Assembly (NCBI GenBank): GCA_904063045.1
Contig: CAJFCJ010000035.1
Location: forward strand, 1-64,000
Length of the DNA: 64,000 nucleotides
Reading direction: 5' to 3'
DNA from: Dimorphilus gyrociliatus
Taxonomy: Eukaryota; Annelida; Polychaeta; Dinophilidae
Part shown: positions 55,922-64,000 of the stretch, piece after piece
How the letters are laid out: each line of letters starts with the position of its first letter
Position numbering within the stretch: the first letter of the stretch is position 1
The notes under the pieces: model-generated
What the model saw: the letters and a program-made list of their open reading frames with translations, nothing else
What the model was told of the DNA's origin: nothing
Database searches by the model: none
Position numbers and translations under genes: made by a program

Positions 55922-58150
55922 TTATAAGTGTTTTTTTTTAATACCTAAAAGAGAGACAATTGTCCAAGTTAACATATGACTAACAGTGGAAATAACAGCA
56001 TTCATGTTAACACTTCTTTGATTAGACAACTTTCCAAATTTTTTAAATGACCCCTTTATTATATGGATAAATTCACAAGTTAAATAAAACATAAAGATGC
56101 TTAACAAAGGCAAAATGATGCAAAATATGATAAATTGATAAAAAAAATATACAGTTGAATTTTCCAAGTTGAGTATTGAGAAACATTTTCTGTCATTTTC
56201 CTGACAAAAAAAACTCTTGAATATAAACAAAAATTGTACCAAAAAAGTATTAAAAACTAATTACTTTGTGAAAAAAGACTATAATCATTGATAAAACCAG
56301 ACAGAATATGAATGAAATTGCAATAAATATGCTTTTAAATATCCAAGATTTACGCTTCTCCATTGGGTACTTTACCACTCTATTTCTTTATAGTGTTATG
56401 AATAGAATACCAATAGAGGATAAGAGTAGGGAAGAGAAGAGTGTGATTTGCAAAACTTGACAGAAAAAACTTTTGACCCAGGTGATATCATTTTCTAAAT
56501 ATGTATTTCCATAATAGAGGTCAACAGTGGCAATTGATATCATATAGAAAGATATGCACAAGTCAGCAAAACTTAGTAGTTGTTTAAAATGTTTCGAGGA
56601 ACTTTTTGCCCTAAAAAGTAAAATTGTTGAAAGAATATTTCCTAAACAACCAAACACTCCATTAAGCCAATATAAAACTATTTTACTTTTTGAATGAATA
56701 AGCCTCATACATTGTGGATAGTTGAGTAGTTTGCCTGCTGAACAATTGACATTTTCACCAAGGTATTTTATAGAAAAACAGCAAATTTTTGAATTGTTTG
56801 TATACATTTTAGACACTTTAACCATATCTATAAAAACTCTTACAATTTCAAAATGAGAGATAATTGTATAAGGAATAATTAATTTTTTTAATTTAAGTAA
56901 ATAGGTAAAACTTCCATCTTCTATTGAATGAATAAAACAACCTTTTATAATGAATGTTTGTAATTGTCTTATCAGATTAAGGTGTGATTTTAATAGTATT
57001 GTTATATTTGTATGTGATATATCCAAATAATTCAAATGGCTACATTTTAAATGATATAGAAATGATAAAGATTGAATTGGATTATAGGAAATTATCAATT
57101 TTTGAAGTAGTTTTAATTATTTTTTAGAATTATATTATCATTTTCACCTACTAATCCATTTTCAGTTAATGACAGACTTACTACATTTGGAATATTAATA
57201 TTCAAATTTTTAGTCAAGAATCTGTTACTTTTACTGATAATTAAGATTGTTAAATGAGTAGAAGTTGTATGAAAAAGTTTGTTTTTTTTTGGCAAATTGC
57301 CAGTAATATTTAATTTTCTTATACTTTCTATAAGTTTAAATTTTAAACTTTTATTGTTTGCCTGTTGTTTCTCAACTATTACATTATCCACAAGTGATTT
57401 GAAGTGACAATTGAATGAAAATGTGGAAATTTCAATACAACCTGGAAAATTTATTATTGGAATTTTACATAAAAGCTCATCACTTCCATCAAAAAATTAA
57501 ACAATTCCATTGCATATTTGATACATAGTCAGTCTTTGACTTGAACACATAAAAAATCCTTTTGGGTAAAAATTTCCTAAAAGTAAATGAAATTAGATCT
57601 ATATAATATGTTGCTTTTTTTTTCTTTTCTGTTTACCACAATCAACTTCATCATCGCCTTGAGGACATTTGTTAATTCCATCAGAAATAAGATCAAGAGA
57701 AATGCAATAAGCTTCTCTATAGCAAAGGGATTCGCCATAAGAACAAGATTTTTTAGAACAGGATTCTGAGAAATTTGGGTTTAATTCACTTAATACATAT
57801 CCTAAGGATGATGTTGTAACAAAACATTTTGCTATTTTCCTATAAGGTGTATTAGAAACTAATCTTTTGCATTGCAGAATTTCATATAGAAAATTTAGCT
57901 GAGGAACACAAAATGCAAAGCATTCTTTTTGAGTATCATTTCAACAGGCTAAAATATTAAATGAAAAAAAAAGCATTGTAAAAAATGCATTTCTAAATTT
58001 TTTTTAAAACCATATTTATATTCTTTTGAAATTGAATTTGAGTTGAAGCATAACTCATCCCTTCTATCAAAACACTCAACTTCATTATTGCAAACTTTGT
58101 CTTTATTAATGCATTGTCCATTTTTGCATTGTCTAAAAGAAATAAATTAT
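55922..58150 (-). pseudogene. LDLa/LRR 7TM receptor paralogue, broken
   Basis: This is the minus-strand relative of the receptor at 17292. LDLa modules lie at about 58140-58040 (QCKNGQCINKDKVCNNEVEC), 57755-57635 (CYREAYCISLDLISDGINKC) and near 57530-57480 (FFDGSDELLC, with a stop). LRRs span 57391-56960. TM1-TM3 span 56700-56390 (LLSFADLCISFYMISIATVD). A stop at 56388 falls where ERY should be. TM4-TM6 continue to 55922, lacking the CWxP Cys-Pro. TM7 and the N-terminal SRCR and lectin exons are absent. The stops and both truncations mark a pseudogene. Confidence 0.75.
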
Positions 58151-58160
58151 CAGATACCAT

Positions 58161-59239
58161 TTAATAACTAATTAAATCACTGTACACTTCATTTTCACAT
58201 CTTTTAAAATTTAAGCATTCTAAATTACAAAACTTGTCTGTGATATTACTAAATAAATTTTTTCCCAATTGCCCACTCAAATCCAAAGTAGAAAAGTCTA
58301 ATTTAGTGAGTTTTGTTTGATTTCCAATAAATTTTCCAAATTCTACACTCATATCCTCAGATATTTGACATCCTTCAAAATTTAGGTATTCTAAATTACA
58401 AAACTTGTCTGAGATATTACTAAATAAATTTTTTCGCAATTGCCCACTCAAATCTAAACCAGAGATGTCTAATTCAGTGAGTTTTGTTTGATTTCCAATA
58501 AATTTTCCAAATTCTCCACTCATATCGTCAGATATTTGACATCCTTCAAAATATAGGTATTCTAAATTACAAAACTTGTCTGTGATATTACTAAATAGAT
58601 TTTTTCCCAATTGCCCACTCAAATCAATATCTGTAATGTTTAATGTAGTGAGTTTTGTTTGATTTCCAATAAATTTTCCAAATTCTCCACTCATATCCTC
58701 AGATATTTGACATCCTTTAAAATATAGGTGTTCTAAATTACAAAACGTGTCTGTGATATTACTAAATAAATTTTTTCCAATTCCCCATTCAAATCTAAAC
58801 CTGACATGTCCAATCTTTTGAGTTTTGTTTGATTTCCAATAAATTTTACAAATTCTCCACTCATATCCTCAGATATTTGACATCCTTCAAAATTTAGGTA
58901 TTCTAAATTACAAAACTTGTCTGTGATATTACTAAATAAATTTTTTCCCAATTACCCTCTGAAATTAAAACCAGAAATGTCTAATACAGTGAGTTTTGTT
59001 TGATTTCCAATAAATTTTCCAAATTCTCCACTCATATCCTCAGATATTTGACATCCTTTAAAATTTAGGTATTTTAAATTACAAAACTTGTCTGTGATAT
59101 TACTAAATAAATTTTTTCCCAATTACCCACTCAAATCCAAAGTAGAAAAGTTTAATTTTGTGAGTTTTGTTTGATTTCCAATAAATTTTCCAAATTCTTC
59201 ACTCATATCCTCAGATATTTGACATCCTTCAAAATTTAC
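58161..59239 (-). pseudogene. decaying 3' units of the LRR array
   Basis: About six more 171-bp units follow the long open frame on the minus strand, interrupted by stops at 59237 (TGC to TGA), about 59125 and about 58953 (both CAA to TAA at the same unit position), and a one-base loss near 58772. The last 534 bp are open again (58694-58161). The array ends 10-20 bp from the first LDLa exon of the broken receptor. Confidence 0.75.
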
Positions 59240-62200
59240 TCATTGTAAATTACAAAACTTGTTTGTGATATTACTAAATAAATTTTTTCCCAATTGCCCT
59301 CTGAAATTAAAACCAGAAAAGTCTAATTTATTGAGTTTTGTTTGATTTCCAATAAATTTTCCAAATTGTCCACTCATATCCTCAGATATTTGACATCCTT
59401 TAAAATATAGGTATTCTAAATTACAAAACTTGTCTGAGATATTACTAAATAAATTTTTTCCCAATTGCCCACTCAAATCTAAACCAGAGATGTCTAATTC
59501 AGTGAGTTTTGTTTGATTTCCAATAAATTTTCCAAAGTCTCCACTCATATCCTCAGATATTTGACATCCTTTAAAATATAGGTATTCTAAATTACAAAAC
59601 TTGTCTGAGATATTACTAAATAAATTTTTTCCCAATTGCCCACTCAAATCTAAACCTGACATGTCCAAACGTTTGAGTTTTGTTTGATTTCCAATAAATT
59701 TTCCAAATTCTCCACTCATATCCTTAGATATTTGACATCCTTGAAAATTTAGGTATTCTAAATTACAAAACTTGTGTGTGATATTACTAAATAAATTTTT
59801 TCCCAATTGCCCTCTGAAATTAAAACCAGAAAAGTCTAATTCATTGAGTTTTGTTTGATTTCCAATAAATTTTCCAAATTCTCCACTCATATGCTCAGAT
59901 ATTTGACATCCTTCAAAATTTACGCATTCTAAATTACAAAACTTGTCTGTGATATTACTAAATAAATTTTTTCCCAATTGCCCACTCAAATCCAAAGTAG
60001 AAAAGTCTAATTCATTGAGTTTTGTTTGATTTCCAATAAATTTTCCAAATTGTCCACTCATATCCTCAGATATTTGACATCCTTCAAAATTTAGGTATTC
60101 TAAATTACAAAACTTGTCTGAGATATTACTAAATAAATTTTTTCCCAATTGCCCACTCAAATCTAAACCTGACATGTCCAAACTTTTGAGTTTTGTTTGA
60201 TTTTCAATAAATTTTCCAAATTGTCCACTCATATCCTCAGATATTTGACATCCTTTAAAATATAGGTATTCGAAATTACAAAACTTGTCTGAGATATTAC
60301 TAAATAAATTTTTTCCCAATTGCCCACTCAAATCTAAACCGGACATGTCCAAACTTTCGAGTTTTGTTTGATTTTCAATAAATTTTCCAAATTGTCCACT
60401 CATATCCTCAGATATTTGACATCCTTTAAAATATAGGTATTCGAAATTACAAAACTTGTCTGAGATATTACTAAATAAATTTTTTCCCAATTGCCCACTC
60501 AAATCTAAACCGGACATGTCCAAACTTTCGAGTTTTGTTTGATTTTCAATAAATTTTCCAAATTGTCCACTCATATCCTCAGATATTTGACATCCTTCAA
60601 AATTTAGGTATTCTAAATTACAAAACTTGTCTGAGATATTACTAAATAAATTTTTTCCCAATTGCCCACTCAAATCTAAACCTGACATGTCCAAACTTTT
60701 GAGTTTTGTTTGATTTCCAATAAATTTTCCAAATTGTCCACTCATATCCTCAGATATTTGACATCCTTCAAAATTTACGCATTCTAAATTACAAAACTTG
60801 TCTGTGATATTACTAAATAAATTTTTTCCCAATTGCCCACTCAAATCCAAAGTAGAAAAGTCTAATTCATTGAGTTTTGTTTGATTTCCAATAAATTTTC
60901 CAAATTGTCCACTCATATCCTCAGATATTTGACATCCTTCAAAATTTAGGTATTCTAAATTACAAAACTTGTCTGAGATATTACTAAATAAATTTTTTCC
61001 CAATTGCCCACTCAAATCTAAACCTGACATGTCCAAACTTTTGAGTTTTGTTTGATTTCCAATAAATTTTCCAAATTCTCCACTCATATCCTTAGATATT
61101 TGACATCCTTTAAAATATAGGTGTTCTAAATTACAAAACGTGTCTGTGATATTACTAAATAAATTTTTTCCCAATTGGCCACTTAAATCCTTTTGTGAGA
61201 AATTCAACATTTTTATATTTGTTTGATTTCCCAGAAATTTTCCAAATGGTACAATCATGTCTTCAGAGAGTTTATAATTTGTGATATCAAAATATATCAA
61301 GTTGCAAAATTTGGTTGGAATGTTTTCCCAAAAGTTTTTTTGCAGTTCTATATCTCTTGTGTGCATTATTTTAATTTCTTTTATGAATAATTGTCTGCAA
61401 AAAAGATCTTTAAATTTTTGAATTATTAGAGGATTTATATAATTTAAGTCAGAAATTGTAAATTTTTGAAGTTTTTTTTGTGCAAGGGCTAAATCCAATA
61501 TAAATTTCTGAATTTCATCTGATTGTGTAATGAGTACAGATATACTGATCAGTTTAGTGAATTTGTACATAAGGGCTTCTATTAAGCTATACTCATTTGA
61601 AGGGAACAATAATTTGCTGATTGTAAAGTTTTCAATATTAACACTTCCTGCTTCATGCAACATAGCCAATTTTGTAGCACAGTAAGTATCATTTATCTCC
61701 AATGTTTGAAATTCAAGAACATCTGAAAACATTTTCCTTATGTGTGTTATAGAATTCAAGTTAAAGTTTTTGTCATTAATGTAAGTTTCAGACAATAGCT
61801 TTGCCTCATTTAAATAAAACATTTTAGAATTATTCAAGATACTTAAACTAGTTAAATGTGATATTAAAATTGTCAGTTTAAGCAATAGCTCTCTTGTCAT
61901 ATTCTGACTATGTATAATTAGCCTTTGAACTTTCAGACTTTTCAATTCTTCCAAAAAGAATACCATGGATTTGTTGTCAAATTTATTTTTTGATATATTA
62001 ACACATTGTAGTTCCATTAAAAATTTTAAATTTTTAGCAAGTTCCATTAAAATTATGCTTTCTAAATTATTCTTTGAAATATCTAAAGTAGTTAGAGTAA
62101 AGTTGCTTTCCAATGGAGTAGTGTTTCCAATGTATTTTTTTGTTTTCTCTGTGATAAAAATTTTGAGTGATATTAACTTTGATATATTTATCAATTTGTA

Positions 62201-62904
62201 TACAATTTTTAGAAATTGTTCAGAAGAGGTTAATGATATTCCACAGAGATTTATATATCCACCAAATAAAGGTGAATTTTTTGCTTTTGCTTTATCTATC
62301 ATTTTTTCAAACACATTCAATGATTGCTCATTGGATAAGAACAAATTTATATTCCTTAAGCCAGATGATTGATGAATAACTTTTTGAAAAATTTTTCTAA
62401 AGAATCCATTGTTTAAATCATTTTCTCCTGAATCAAATAATTTAAGAGAAAACATTATTTTTAAATCTTTGTCATCATCAGACCATTTGGTATTATCCAA
62501 TTGAAATAAAGGTAATTTCAATTTTATTAGTTTAGCCAATTGAAAAAAGTTCTTTAAACAAAGAAATTTTTTACATTTAGTAACAATATTTCCAGCTAAT
62601 TGAAGATTCTCAAGATTGCTAAGCTTTTCTGACATATTCTCCAGTAATTCGCTTTCTAAAACAAATTTACAATCATTCAATTTCAATACTTTTAAATTAT
62701 TGAAATTTTCTATAATTAAATTTAGGAGCTGGTTTTGTTGCAGTTCATTTAATGAAAGCCCACTTAAGCCAAGACAAGTAAGACCATTCTTTTCATTTAG
62801 AAAAGATACAATTGCTTCAAAATTGTTACCTGTTAAACCACAGTAGCACAATTTTATTGATGTTAGGTTTTCAAATTCTTTCAAACTCTTAATTGTTTTG
62901 TTAT
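59240..62904 (-). CDS. NLR gene, giant LRR exon
   Basis: The exon starts at 62904 (acceptor CAG at 62905-62907) and stays open to 59240, over 1,200 residues. The first roughly 560 residues are diverse RI-type LRRs. From about 61200 downward the sequence becomes a tandem array of a 57-residue, 171-bp unit (two LRRs: LSGQLGKNLFSNITDKFCNL, EYLNFEGCQISEDMS, FGKFIGNQTKLKSLDMSGLD). About twelve units are nearly identical at DNA level, which indicates recent unequal exchange. The function inferred is ligand sensing by a cytosolic NLR. The final stop may be a mutation, since units continue beyond it. Confidence 0.85.
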
Positions 62905-62966
62905 CTGTTTTAATATTTAAAATGTGTTGATTATTTAAACATTGAAGTTAATATTTTATTACTCAC

Positions 62967-64000
62967 CAATATGTTGTGAAAAAGAAAAGTCAATCTTTGT
63001 TAGAGAATAGATTTTTCCAAAGGGAATGTTAAATTTATTCTGTAATCCTAATAGTGCCAATTTTTGCAATGCAGGAGCAAACAAACGTTCTTCTTCACTT
63101 AATATTGCTACATTTCTTAGATACAGTGTCTGTAAGTTAGGAAAGGTTGTAAACAATGGCTGCAATTCTTTGAAAACTGTGCTATTATCATCAAAATCAT
63201 ATTCAATTTTCAATTCCTTTAGGTTTTCATTAACATTCATGTTAGATAAAATATCAAAAAATAAGATAGAATCAAAATAAATGTTATGAAAATGTAATTT
63301 TGTAACTGAATTGACTTTTTCCAATTTCTCCATAAATAAATCAAGAATTAATGGTGTGAATAGTTTTTCTTTCAAAGTAAAATGCTCTTGCATTTCTGTA
63401 TCTAGTAAAATACTAATTATATCATCATCGCAATTTTCTAATATCATTAAAAGTTTTGGGTTAACTTTAAGAATCATATTGTAGATGTTTTCATCTGAAT
63501 TTTTAATAAAATTCAAAACTCTCTTCAATCTGATGGCTTGTTTTTCATTAGAAAATTTTTCTAGCAATCCATCATTGGGGCTTTCATTTCTTAAAATATG
63601 ATTCACAATATATTGTGAAGCAAAATACTCTTGAAATAAAAAGTGAAAAAACCTAAATCTTTTAGTGTTGTTGGTATAACTATCATTCAGTTCATAAGTC
63701 AGACCTACCAAATTTTTTGTCCTTTCTATGTGTTCTTTAGCAATTTCCATTGGTTCACCAGTTAATAAATTGTTAAATGCCATTTCACCAATTAGCGATA
63801 CAACAAATTCTTTATTTTCATTTGAAATTTCAATTTTTTGGAATTGAATATTAATGACTTCATTAAAAACACTATTAAAATCTTTCAATTCTCTCCTTTT
63901 GTTTTCCCAGAGTGCTGCAGTTAAAAAAGCAATTAATGGATATTTACACAAGTCAAATATATCTGATCTTTCTGATTTTAGAAAATGAAATAACTGATAG
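62967..64000 (-). CDS. NLR gene, NACHT C-terminal exon (runs off right edge)
   Basis: The frame is open from the window edge to the donor GTGAGT at 62966-62961. It joins in phase to the LRR exon across a 62-bp intron. It codes the winged-helix and helical end of a NACHT module (CKYPLIAFLTAALW, FFHFLFQEYFASQYIV), then linker and first LRRs (FPNLQTLYLRN). Walker A and B would lie right of the window. Confidence 0.8.

Noticed and set aside
61965-62372. Plus-strand 135-residue frame
   Set aside because: It is the complement of the open NLR LRR exon and has no domain of its own.
1-64000. Prokaryotic operons, riboswitches or tRNA/rRNA genes
   Set aside because: Spliced genes and animal domain families dominate, and I saw no tRNA or rRNA pattern by eye. 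A covariance-model search was not possible.

Overview
The window is animal nuclear DNA from an invertebrate. It is strongly AT-rich. Its genes are split by short introns (about 30-140 bp, GT..AG). It carries receptor and innate-immunity families (NACHT-LRR proteins, CUB, LDLa, C-type lectin, SRCR and trefoil domains) and abundant, often nested, DNA transposons and LTR elements. I cannot name the species from the sequence. The NLR and LDLa-LRR-GPCR families would fit several aquatic invertebrate groups.

Layout. Bases 1-17606 are one giant inverted repeat (left arm 1-~8795, right arm ~8800-17606, almost no spacer). Each arm holds, from the outside in: the first exon of a receptor gene, MULE fragments, an env-like ORF, a polypurine tract and LTR, a Tc1 fragment, a gag-like fragment, a FOXRED2-like flavoprotein gene, a small cysteine-rich secreted gene, part of a second LTR family, and half of a small foldback element centred on the axis. 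All arm differences I found are single-base insertions or deletions, mostly in homopolymers. I found no substitutions. This pattern points to a fold-back read or assembly error, or to a very young duplication with unpolished bases.

From 17292 to about 22970 runs a multi-exon receptor: signal peptide, SRCR, C-type lectin, six LDLa repeats, LRRs and a rhodopsin-type 7TM bundle, followed by a kinase-like remnant. Its architecture recalls the Lymnaea receptor GRL101 with extra ectodomains. Bases 24-31 kb hold an LRR/RING-like gene piece and decayed Tc1, mariner and LTR copies. A complete six-exon two-CUB secreted protein lies at 31647-33232.

Bases 35-40 kb hold FLYWCH-type MULE transposons. One is intact (37385-40092, DDE transposase in four exons, 10-bp target duplication). 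Another (35477-37026) lost its catalytic core, kept the FLYWCH domain, and is inserted with a 9-bp target duplication inside a third MULE coding region. At least five element ends in the window are built from iterated 14-20 bp motifs.

Bases 40-51 kb carry a trefoil exon, a RING ORF with a stop, an NLR (NACHT exon 47139-48878, LRR exon 43882-44916) split by transposons, and an ITIH-like C-terminal fragment. Bases 51-55.8 kb are mostly LTR and gag remains. Bases 55.9-58.15 kb are a broken paralogue of the 7TM receptor. It directly abuts a tandem array of about eighteen 171-bp LRR units, the 3' part of a large NLR gene that runs off the right edge (58161-64000, minus strand).
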